This document shows positions 57,501 to 64,000 of a stretch of 64,000 nucleotides of DNA, piece by piece. The position numbers were made by a program, and so were the translations under genes. The notes beneath the pieces were generated by a model. It was not told where the DNA came from. It was given only the letters and a program-made list of their open reading frames with translations, and ran no database searches. The stretch's first letter is position 1. The number at the start of each line of letters is the position of its first letter. Source of the DNA: Desulfuromonadaceae bacterium (lineage in GTDB: Bacteria; Desulfobacterota; Desulfuromonadia; Geobacterales; Pseudopelobacteraceae); assembly GCA_028683855.1 (NCBI GenBank), contig JAQUHA010000001.1:62001-126000 (forward strand). The letters run 5' to 3'.

Positions 57501-58244
57501 TCACGTGAGCGAGAGAAATCCAAGCTGCTGGAAACTGAGAAACTGTTGCAGGTTACTGACCAACCTCCCGATCTTCTCAATCAAGCTCTGACATCTCTTC
57601 TTGCCGATCATAAAGATCTCCAGCAGGAGATCGGCAGTATTCGCCAGAAACTGAAGGATAATGAAACGCTTAAAGAGCAGAGCAAGGAAGTGGTTAAGGT
57701 GGTAGAGGCACAAAAGCGCGAATGCTCGAGATGGGATGCCCTGTATGAAATTATCGGATCAGCAGATGGTAAGAAATACCGCAACTTCGCTCAGGGTCTT
57801 ACGTTTGAAGTGATGGTTGCACACGCCAACCGGCAGCTGCAGAAAATGACAGATCGCTATATTCTTATACGCGATGCTCAGCAGCCGCTGGATCTGAACG
57901 TAGTGGATAATTATCAGGCCGGTGAAATACGCTCAACAAAGAACCTCTCGGGGGGGGAAAGTTTTATTGTAAGCCTATCGTTGGCACTCGGGCTTTCTCA
58001 GATGGCGAGTAAAAATGTCCGTGTAGACTCACTTTTTCTGGACGAAGGATTCGGTACGCTGGACGAGGAGGCACTCGACACAGCACTTGAAACTCTTGCG
58101 AGCCTGCAGCAGGATGGCAAACTTATCGGTATCATCTCTCACGTTTCTGCTTTAAAGGAGCGAATCAGCACCCAGATACAGGTTACTCCTCAGGCGGGGG
58201 GCAGGAGTATTATGTCCGGTCCGGGGTGTAAGAAACTGAAATAA
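54570..58244 (+). CDS. sbcC: exonuclease SbcCD subunit C
   Basis: A 1224-residue Rad50-type ATPase. Walker A GPTGAGKTTILDAVCLALYG, long coiled coils from about 190 to 590 and 615 to 1060, zinc hook CPLC at residues 600-603 (GESCPLCGSLEHPF), signature LSGGESFIVSLSLALGLSQM, Walker B FLDEGFGTLDEEALD and the final HVSALKERI. The ATG follows GAGGGATTG. It partners SbcD, encoded just upstream, and its length is somewhat above E. coli SbcC (about 1050). Confidence 0.96.
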   Translation: MRIQKVRFKNLNSLIGEWEIDLTEPAFSSDGIFAITGPTGAGKTTILDAVCLALYGRTPRLNRVTKSGNEIMSRQTGECFAEVTFETQAGRFRCHWSQHRSRRKSDGELQLPRHEISDADSGQIFEAKIKGVAERIESATGMDFDRFTRSMLLAQGGFAVFLQAAPDERAPILEQITGTEIYSRISVRVYELRSDERRKLDILLVELAGMQLLKEEDELQLNTNLGQKTLLDMEISQKVVQTNQAIAWLDGIVRLEQELKLVDEQKQDWQLRQVAFAPEQEKLQRAIHALELAGDHAGLKSIRSIQETDSRLHRECQELLPTHTETVKNAAEAMKLANEQLDKRKSEQKEASLIIRKARELDLKIQEKDAPVKTVGDRISELEKSLSVLNSKQDEDFAVLDSNTKTFEDVLKHLATTKADEALVENLAGIRGSIDGLNNLITLHKTKLEEVTSARCQVTDTTRIWSELSEKLNILKSSLEISKNAFTEKQLALNDTLEDQDLTEWHTRMSFLAERKSRLDIVLETAASLADTKLSLVVLSKQHDELVLERSALTEQILAQNEKATNLEREVNLLETQLTLLNKIQSYEEARHQLQDGESCPLCGSLEHPFAEGNIPIPDETTSMLVKAKAELKTATETVANQKIKLAEVNKDLEQIISKQKDCSENISASETLANQNYTLLNIDDAAHDLIERLQELQQETDSELSQASKIMQSANELEKEISALRESLEKSKDAAVLAEQNAQTATHNMDSAVKQLERLTKEAEAIEYQQKQSLAELQQELTGYGVDNLSIDALDQIQADLICRRDKWLAKQNEKLELNQQITVLGLQTVHQADQIKQSGMELTKQQELLSVLLSDQATLRIERNGLFGEKNPDAEEARLSAAIETAEKLLESSRLKLNTANQEFGNLKNRIEELNKTITARTEQLKSVEKTFLTRLNGLDFKDEASYVSACLPESERNNLTQQAQKLSDEQIELSSREREKSKLLETEKLLQVTDQPPDLLNQALTSLLADHKDLQQEIGSIRQKLKDNETLKEQSKEVVKVVEAQKRECSRWDALYEIIGSADGKKYRNFAQGLTFEVMVAHANRQLQKMTDRYILIRDAQQPLDLNVVDNYQAGEIRSTKNLSGGESFIVSLSLALGLSQMASKNVRVDSLFLDEGFGTLDEEALDTALETLASLQQDGKLIGIISHVSALKERISTQIQVTPQAGGRSIMSGPGCKKLK

Positions 58245-58287
58245 GAATCGGATTAAAGTCTATTATCAGGTGGGAGGTAGAGTATAA

Positions 58288-58620
58288 ATGACAGATAAAT
58301 CAACTGAACAGACTTTGGCACTGCCGCATAGTATTGAAAAAACGGAACTTCAGGAAGTTGCCGATAAAAATGATTTTGTATTTGATCTATCTATGTTTGA
58401 TGCAAAAGCAGTCTCTGATCTCGAAGTGATCTGCAGAAACGCAGCTAATGAAAAAGCGGCTGAGGAGTTGCCAAAGAGTGCAAGTGTAAAGTTTATGATA
58501 ACGGCGCAGGATGAAAAAGAACTTCGTGAAATAGGGTATAGTCAGGAACAGATAAACAGAATTACACCGCAAGAGGCTGAAAATATAATCCGTAAACACT
58601 CTTTAGAAAAACAGAGATAA
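58288..58620 (+). CDS. hypothetical protein, 110 aa
   Basis: I do not recognise a family. GGGAGG lies upstream of the ATG, and it starts 43 nt after sbcC and ends 7 nt before yaeQ, so the frame is probably real. It is acidic and Glu/Lys/Ala-rich, without signal peptide or membrane segment. The C-terminal half (FMITAQDEKELREIGYSQEQ, INRITPQEAENIIRK) looks like two or three helices with a small UBA-like pattern (GYSQEQINRITPQEA). The N-terminal 35 residues are probably disordered. It may be an adaptor for SbcCD or YaeQ, but only position supports this. Confidence 0.6.
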   Translation: MTDKSTEQTLALPHSIEKTELQEVADKNDFVFDLSMFDAKAVSDLEVICRNAANEKAAEELPKSASVKFMITAQDEKELREIGYSQEQINRITPQEAENIIRKHSLEKQR

Positions 58621-58627
58621 TAACTAT

Positions 58628-59170
58628 ATGGCATTACCATCGACAATCTATCGAACAAACATCCAACTTTCAGACGTTGATCGCGCTGTTTACGAAACAC
58701 TTTCGGCAACTGTTGCACGACACCCGTCCGAGACTGAGGAGAGACTGGTCACGAGGCTTCTGGCATATTCACTATTTTACGAACCGGAGCTCTCATTTAC
58801 CAAAGGGATTTGTGCTGTAGATGAACCTGACTTATGGCTGAAGGGACCCGATGACAGGGTACTTATCTGGGTTGAGGTCGGCCTGCCGGAATCGGATAGA
58901 ATCGTTAAGGCGAGCCGTCATACAGAGCGGATAGTTCTTGTAGCCTGCGGTAAAACGTACATGAGTTGGGAGCAGCAGCACCTTCAGAAGCTTATGCGTG
59001 TTCCAAATCTTACGCTGATCAGTTTTGACCAGCAATTTATAAGCAGTCTTGTATCAGTGCTGCAGCGTTCAATAGATTGGGAGATAACGGTGACAGACGG
59101 CAACATTTACATAAATGCAGGCGGGGAGACTTTTGAGACCCCACTGAAAGTTCTTGTGGGGAGAAGATGA
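58628..59170 (+). CDS. yaeQ: YaeQ family protein
   Basis: A 180-residue protein with a PD-(D/E)xK-like fold. PSTIYRTNIQLSDVDRAVYE, RHPSETEERLVTRLLAYSLF and DEPDLWLKGPDDRVLIWVEV match the family; the D-x-E-x-K-like core lies in DEPDLW..IWVEVG. The function is unknown, though E. coli YaeQ was once linked to RfaH. The ATG has a weak ribosome site, and the 4-nt overlap with the next gene shows co-translation. Confidence 0.92.
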   Translation: MALPSTIYRTNIQLSDVDRAVYETLSATVARHPSETEERLVTRLLAYSLFYEPELSFTKGICAVDEPDLWLKGPDDRVLIWVEVGLPESDRIVKASRHTERIVLVACGKTYMSWEQQHLQKLMRVPNLTLISFDQQFISSLVSVLQRSIDWEITVTDGNIYINAGGETFETPLKVLVGRR

Positions 59171-59796
59171 TGATCAAATTATCCAGGTTACTTCCTGTAA
59201 TTACACTTTTTGCATCTCTGCTTTTTATCTCCGCCTGCAGCAAAACTCCGCAGATCTCGTCATTAGACTCTGACGCAACAATCCTTGCGTTTGGCGACAG
59301 CCTTACTTACGGAACCGGAGCCGGGGAAGCTGAGAGCTATCCCGCAGAGCTGGCTCGTCTGACAGGGAGAAGAGTTGTAAATGCCGGTATACCGGGTGAA
59401 GTTTCCGCAGCAGGATTGAAGCGACTGCCCCAACTTCTTGATCGTGAAAATCCCTCTCTGCTGATCCTATGTCACGGCGGGAACGATCTGCTCGGTCGGC
59501 TGGACAGTGCTTCAATTGCGGATAATTTGCGAGCGATGATCCGTCTTGCTTTGGATAGAAAAATATCGGTTCTATTGGTTGCAGTGCCGTTACCGGAGCT
59601 GACGCTTAAGCCGCCTGTTTTCTACGAAGAGCTGTCAAAAGAGTTCAATATTCCGATAGAACTGAATGCTCTCTCCCGTATACTCGGGAAAGGTGCGCTA
59701 AAGTCGGACTATATTCACCCCAATGCCAAAGGTTACAGCATTCTTGCGGAAGCTATTGAAAAACAGTTGAAAAACAGCGGGGCTCTGAAGAGATAA
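59167..59796 (+). CDS. SGNH/GDSL esterase, TesA-like lipoprotein
   Basis: A 209-residue hydrolase. It has a lipoprotein signal ending LFISAC (Cys24) and SGNH blocks: I GDSLTYGTG with catalytic Ser, II Gly in NAGIPGEVS, III GGNDLL, V DYIHPNAKGY with Asp/His. E. coli TesA acts as thioesterase, lysophospholipase and arylesterase; the natural substrate here is unknown. Anchoring in the outer or inner membrane is inferred from the lipobox. It overlaps yaeQ by 4 nt. Confidence 0.9.
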   Translation: MMIKLSRLLPVITLFASLLFISACSKTPQISSLDSDATILAFGDSLTYGTGAGEAESYPAELARLTGRRVVNAGIPGEVSAAGLKRLPQLLDRENPSLLILCHGGNDLLGRLDSASIADNLRAMIRLALDRKISVLLVAVPLPELTLKPPVFYEELSKEFNIPIELNALSRILGKGALKSDYIHPNAKGYSILAEAIEKQLKNSGALKR

Positions 59797-59800
59797 TGCT

Positions 59801-59830
59801 ACACTGAAGAGAGGTCGGTTTTTTCAGTGT
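59801..59830. terminator. hairpin between convergent esterase and smc genes
   Basis: Arms ACACTGAA and TTCAGTGT with a 14-nt loop; the right arm overlaps the smc stop codon. It lies exactly between converging genes and could serve both, though the loop is large. Confidence 0.4.
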
Positions 59831-62800
59831 AAACGGACGGAAACAACCCTGGAAGCTCCGGGCTCCTCCATTGTAATTCCGTAAAGTGTATCAGCCACCT
59901 GCATAGTGGCTTTGTTGTGGGTAATAATAATAAACTGCGACATTGCGCTCATCTCTCTTACCATCTCATTGAAACGTCCGATATTTGCGTCATCCAGCGG
60001 TGCATCCACCTCATCAAGAAGACAGAACGGCGTAGGTTTTATCAGAAAAATCGAGAAGATAAGTGCGACTGCAGTCAAGGCTTTTTCGCCGCCCGACAGA
60101 AGTGTCACATTCTGCAGTTTTTTGCCCGGAGGCTGAACTATGATGTCAATGCCGGTCTCCAGCAGATCCTCTTCATCCGTAAGGCGGAGTTCAGCACGAC
60201 CGCCGCAGAAGAGTCGTGGAAAGACCTCCTGGAATTTGGCATTGATAAGATTGTAGGTTTCCTGAAAACGCTGGCGTGTAGTACGGTTGATCCGTTGGAT
60301 AGCCTGCTGCAGAGTTTTGAGCGAATCTTCAAGATCCTCCCTCTGGGCGGTAAGAAACGCCAATCGCTCCTCCATCCCGGCGCACTCTTCAATCGCCATA
60401 AGGTTCACTTCACCCAACTCATCCAGAAGGCGCTGCAGTTCCGTCTGTCTTACAGAGGCTGCTCCCCCGTCAAAATCGGTCGAGTTTAGCTTTGATACCG
60501 CATCAGTCATAGATATGCGGCTTCTCTCCTGAAGTGAGCGCTCCAGATTTTCCCCTTTCATTGCAAGGGTGGAGAAACGGAGGTTAAGTTCAGTCTGTGA
60601 CGTTCTTATCTGATCACCCTCTTCGCGGCTCTTGCGTAGCTGAGTTTCCAACAGGTTCAGCGCCGCCCCGGTTTCGTCAAAACGCCCCCGTGCAACGGAA
60701 AAATGATTTTCGGATTCAATTTGCTGGTGAACAAGGGTCTCCAGCCGCTCTGTAGCGGCAGAAATTTCCTTCTGCAGTTTCTCTACGGCGGTTGAGCCCG
60801 AGTCTAGCTCCTGACGGTCGGCAGCAATTCGCCGCACAATCTCCTCTGTTCGCCGATCAAGTTCGGCAAGCGCGCGCAAACCGGAATCGTGCTGCTCTTT
60901 TATTGTCGCCGTCTGTACCCGTATAGAGGTGACTTTTTCGCGGACTTCGCGCAGCTCCCCACGTTTGGAATCAAGCCCCGCTTTCAATTCGGCAGTCTCC
61001 AGCTCCAGTAGTTTTGATGTATCATCGTTAAGAGCTGTCTTTTCTCCGGTAAGTTTAAGTTCTGCTTCAAGAGCCGCCTGTTCCTCTTGAAGATTATCAG
61101 ATTCAAGCAGCTGCACTTCCAGACGCTCATCAATCCGCCTGCTCTCTTCAGCCGCCTGCTGACGATCTTTCAGCAGGCCGGTCTGCTTCAGTTCGGCACG
61201 ATGAAGCTCCTGTCCGCTGCTCTTTAACTCTTCCAGCACCTCCTGATTCTGAAGACGGAGGAGATTGCGCTCGTTTTCAAGCGCTGCAGCTTTCTCCTCA
61301 AGCTCAGCCACGGCAGATTCAAGCTCTCTTATTTCCCTTTTTTTGTGGATAAGCCCCGAACCTGACTGCTCGGCGGAGCCACCGCTTATTATACCACCGG
61401 CAGTAACCATATCACCCGCAGTGGTAACTAAGGTCAGTTCGGGATGCAGGCGAGCCAGCTGGAGTGCATCGCTGATATTTTCAACCAGCATGACAGATGT
61501 AAGCATATTTCTGATCAAGGGGGTAAATGGTCCGTTTAGCAGCACCTTGTCAGCAAGCGGAGTTCCTCCGGGCAGTTCAGGCGGAGGGGCAGAACAGTTC
61601 TCTGTTATCAGCGGGAGCGCAATCCCAACCCTCCCCCCCCTGTTCATTTTCAGAAACTCAAGAGCATCAATGGCATCCTGATCATCAGAGCAGAGCAGAG
61701 AGTGGAGTCGCAGTTCCAAAGCGCTCTCAATGGCTGTTTCCAGTTCTGCCGGAGCTTGTATGGCATCCGCCAGAACCCCGCTAAATCTGGAGCGTAATCC
61801 GGCATCCTTCATAATAGTGCGAGTACCTTGACCAAATCCGGCAAACTGGGCTTCCAGCTCTTTGAGAGAGTGCAGACGTGAAGAGCTGCGGTTAAGCTCG
61901 TCGCGGCAGGATTGCCAGCTCTTCTCAATCTCAGGAAGAGAGCGTTTAAGCTCATCCTCCCTGATTCGCAGAGAAGAAACCTGAGCCTGCAGTGTCTCTT
62001 TATCCATTTGTCCTTCGGCAATTTCCCTGTCAAGATTTTCGGCTTTCAGAATCAGCAGCTGATGCCGTTCACCAAGCTGCAGGGCTTCACGTCCATGTCG
62101 GTCCAGCCGTTCACGAAGTGCAGCCAGCCGCTTCTCCGCATTTTCAGAGCGGCTTCTGAACTTCGCCGTTTCCGCCAGTGCTGTAAACAGATCTCTTCGG
62201 CGGCTTTCCAGATCTGAATTTAACCGCTCTTCTGCCAGCTGATGCTCAGATAACTGATGCTCTGCCTCTTCAAGTTCTTTCTGTATTTCTGCGGCATCAA
62301 CCGAGCCTGTATCCCGCCGCAGCTCAAGAAGCGCTCTCTTATCACTGCACTCTTTAAGCATAATCTCAAGCTCTTTTGACTCTGCAGAAAGCTTGACTAG
62401 ACGCCCATTCAGCCCCTCCAGCTCTTTGCGTTGAAATTCCAGCCCGTTAGTAGTCGTACTGAACTCACTTTTAAGGCGATAAATCTCCTCCTGCGCAACG
62501 GTAAGCCGCTTTTCAGCTTCCAGCAGCGTTACACGAGCCTCTTCCGCCTGAGTCTCCCCAACTGCGGATGCGGTAAAAACCTCACGGATCCGGTTGTTAA
62601 GCAGTTCAAGCTCTTTCTCAGCAATATTCCGCTGCCGCTGAGTCTCACAATATTCGCTTGCTGTAAAGAGAAGTTCAATCTCGCGCAGCTCATCCCGATA
62701 CTCTCTGAACTTTTCAGCTTTCTTCGCCTGACGCTGTAATGAAGCAAGTTGACGCCTTATCTCTCCAAGTACATCAGCCAGACGGGCGAGGTTCTGGCGC

Positions 62801-63360
62801 GTCCCCTCGATCTTTTTAAGTGCAAGCTGTTTGCGTGACTTAAACTTTGTAACCCCGGCTGCCTCCTCAATCAGAAACCGCCGCTCTTCCGGTCTCGAAT
62901 GGAGAATCTGCCCGATTTTACCCTGTTCAATAATTGAATAGGCACGGGTGCCGACACCTGTATCCATAAAAAGTTCGGTAATATCAAGAAGTCGGCATGG
63001 GGTTTTGTTGATAAGATAGTCACTTTCGCCATCGCGGTAGAGTCGGCGGGTAAGCTGTATTTCGGCATAGTCCAGATATTTGGCAGGTGCGCGACCATCC
63101 TCGGTGGAGAAAATCAGCGATACCTCTGCAACGCTTAGAGGTTTACGACTCTCGCTCCCCACAAAAATAACATCTTCCATAGCCTTGCCGCGCAGGTTTT
63201 TGGCAGACTGCTCCCCCATGCACCAGCGGATGGCATCAACAATATTGGATTTGCCGCAGCCGTTAGGACCAACAACGCCTGTAACATCCTGCTGGAAATC
63301 CAGCACAACCTTATCAGCGAATGATTTAAAGCCTGATATTTCGAGTCGTTTGATTTTCAT
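59824..63360 (-). CDS. smc: chromosome segregation protein SMC
   Basis: A 1178-residue condensin ATPase. Walker A VVGPNGCGKSNIVDAIRWCM near residues 30-50, a coiled coil to about 500, the hinge (about 510-660; SGVLADAIQAPAELETAIES, VTAGGIISGGSA), a second coiled coil, signature LLSGGEKALTAVALIFSIFL and Walker B PFCLLDEVDAPLDDANIGRF. It organises newly replicated chromosome arms and is loaded at parS by ParB; two parS-like sites are at 41210 and 42831. scpA/scpB are not in this window. Confidence 0.97.
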   Translation of the reverse strand: MKIKRLEISGFKSFADKVVLDFQQDVTGVVGPNGCGKSNIVDAIRWCMGEQSAKNLRGKAMEDVIFVGSESRKPLSVAEVSLIFSTEDGRAPAKYLDYAEIQLTRRLYRDGESDYLINKTPCRLLDITELFMDTGVGTRAYSIIEQGKIGQILHSRPEERRFLIEEAAGVTKFKSRKQLALKKIEGTRQNLARLADVLGEIRRQLASLQRQAKKAEKFREYRDELREIELLFTASEYCETQRQRNIAEKELELLNNRIREVFTASAVGETQAEEARVTLLEAEKRLTVAQEEIYRLKSEFSTTTNGLEFQRKELEGLNGRLVKLSAESKELEIMLKECSDKRALLELRRDTGSVDAAEIQKELEEAEHQLSEHQLAEERLNSDLESRRRDLFTALAETAKFRSRSENAEKRLAALRERLDRHGREALQLGERHQLLILKAENLDREIAEGQMDKETLQAQVSSLRIREDELKRSLPEIEKSWQSCRDELNRSSSRLHSLKELEAQFAGFGQGTRTIMKDAGLRSRFSGVLADAIQAPAELETAIESALELRLHSLLCSDDQDAIDALEFLKMNRGGRVGIALPLITENCSAPPPELPGGTPLADKVLLNGPFTPLIRNMLTSVMLVENISDALQLARLHPELTLVTTAGDMVTAGGIISGGSAEQSGSGLIHKKREIRELESAVAELEEKAAALENERNLLRLQNQEVLEELKSSGQELHRAELKQTGLLKDRQQAAEESRRIDERLEVQLLESDNLQEEQAALEAELKLTGEKTALNDDTSKLLELETAELKAGLDSKRGELREVREKVTSIRVQTATIKEQHDSGLRALAELDRRTEEIVRRIAADRQELDSGSTAVEKLQKEISAATERLETLVHQQIESENHFSVARGRFDETGAALNLLETQLRKSREEGDQIRTSQTELNLRFSTLAMKGENLERSLQERSRISMTDAVSKLNSTDFDGGAASVRQTELQRLLDELGEVNLMAIEECAGMEERLAFLTAQREDLEDSLKTLQQAIQRINRTTRQRFQETYNLINAKFQEVFPRLFCGGRAELRLTDEEDLLETGIDIIVQPPGKKLQNVTLLSGGEKALTAVALIFSIFLIKPTPFCLLDEVDAPLDDANIGRFNEMVREMSAMSQFIIITHNKATMQVADTLYGITMEEPGASRVVSVRLH

Positions 63361-63566
63361 AGTCTCATCATGTGCCTCAATGTTGTATTCACGGACTGAT
63401 TTATCACTATAGTTTACCGCTGAATATACTTCAAGATTGTCCTTTCCTTGCCGGATTATTTTTTGAACAGATCTGATAAACGGTTATGCAAAAAGACACT
63501 ATTACGTATTTTGTATACAATAAGAAGAGCTTGCAACTGTAAATTTATCAAGATATATAAGTTAGA

Positions 63567-64000
63567 ATGAATAAACTGAGGATAATTATAGTTGAGGATG
63601 AGGAGGATCTACTGAATGTTCTGGTAGAGATCCTTTTGCGTCTTGGGCTTGACGTGCGTGGAGTTTCTGATGGAACATCACTTGATCTGGCACTTGCCGA
63701 CTATCCGGCTGACATTGTAGTTCTCGATCTCAACCTGCCGGGTGAGGATGGAGTAGATATTGCCCTCCGTCTACGGCAGAAACACCATTGCGGCATTATA
63801 ATGACCAGCAGTCGTGCCATGGTAAATGAACGGGTAAAAGGTTTTGAAAGCGGAGCCGATCTGTATTTTGTCAAACCGATCAATCCAATTGAACTTCATG
63901 CCGCACTTCTTAACCTTGGTCGCCGACTCAAGCAAACTGACTCACCTGTAAAAGCACCCTGGTGCTATGAATCATCAGCTTCCGTCTTGCGGACTCCCAA
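63567..64000 (+). CDS. response regulator, 3' partial at window end
   Basis: A receiver domain is complete: KLRIIIVEDEEDLLNVLVEI with the acidic pair, phospho-acceptor Asp in VVLDLNLPGEDG, Ser/Thr in IIMTSSRAM and Lys in LYFVKPINP. The sequence then continues for about 25 residues of linker into the window edge, so a DNA-binding domain (probably winged-helix of OmpR type) is likely but not visible. ATG at 63567 has a weak ribosome site. It is divergent from smc, with 206 bp between. Confidence 0.8.
   Translation, partial: MNKLRIIIVEDEEDLLNVLVEILLRLGLDVRGVSDGTSLDLALADYPADIVVLDLNLPGEDGVDIALRLRQKHHCGIIMTSSRAMVNERVKGFESGADLYFVKPINPIELHAALLNLGRRLKQTDSPVKAPWCYESSASVLRTP

Noticed and set aside
57500..57520. 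A third parS-like sequence (TTCACGTGAGC) in sbcC
   Set aside because: It shares only the central CACGTGA and lacks the flanking GTTT/AAAC arms.

Overview
The window looks like a chromosomal segment, around the replication origin, of a Geobacter-type member of the Desulfuromonadales. I infer this from three things: the hyb uptake-hydrogenase operon in the order hybS-hybA-hybB-hybL-hybP, the split futalosine menaquinone pathway (MqnE, MqnC), and the abundance of PAS/Cache hybrid kinases, bacteriohemerythrin and RCKP rubredoxin-like proteins. The species cannot be fixed from the sequence alone.

Layout. (1) 1-7.7 kb: end of an LpoB-like gene, a DUF1566 lipoprotein, a 44-residue exported peptide, a Cache/PAS hybrid histidine kinase, hemerythrin plus a tiny rubredoxin-like protein, a DEAD-box RNA helicase with a terminator hairpin in its leader, and a probable outer-membrane protein. 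(2) 7.7-16 kb: membrane-bound periplasmic [NiFe] hydrogenase operon on the minus strand, read from a sigma-54-type promoter, with a divergent sigma-54 activator/sensor kinase pair. (3) 16-20 kb: mqnE, a class I methyltransferase, fabH, two small membrane proteins and a cold-shock protein. (4) 20.4-26 kb: minus-strand run rlmH-gpmI-FAH hydrolase-phospholipase D-tatD-miaA with 4-nt overlaps. (5) 26-29.9 kb: a decaying restriction/defence islet (MmeI-like fused restriction-modification gene, broken dinD, broken DUF1016/YhcG nuclease). It sits between rlmH and rsfS, which are normally neighbours. (6) 30-40 kb: one very compact minus-strand operon, thioesterase-mqnC-rnd-gspHIJKLMN-GspE_N protein-nadD-rsfS. 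(7) 40.2-46.6 kb: minus-strand rpmH-rnpA-yidD-yidC-mnmE-mnmG-rsmG with two parS-like sites. (8) 46.6-48.5 kb: probable oriC, with DnaA boxes on both sides of dnaA. (9) 47-53 kb: plus-strand dnaA-dnaN-recF-gyrB. (10) 53-64 kb: sbcD-sbcC, a hypothetical gene, yaeQ, an SGNH esterase, smc (minus strand) and a truncated response regulator at the window edge.

How it works together. Replication initiation, chromosome segregation (parS, smc) and DNA repair (recF, sbcDC) cluster around the origin. Hydrogenase and menaquinone genes belong to one respiratory theme: HybSLAB passes electrons from H2 to the quinone pool that MqnE/MqnC help to make. The most unusual region is 26-30 kb. It holds in-frame palindromic insertions inside a restriction-modification gene, a perfect 30-bp palindrome inside dinD, and two genes inactivated by internal deletions. 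No CRISPR array, rRNA or tRNA gene was found, and no complete new system can be claimed.
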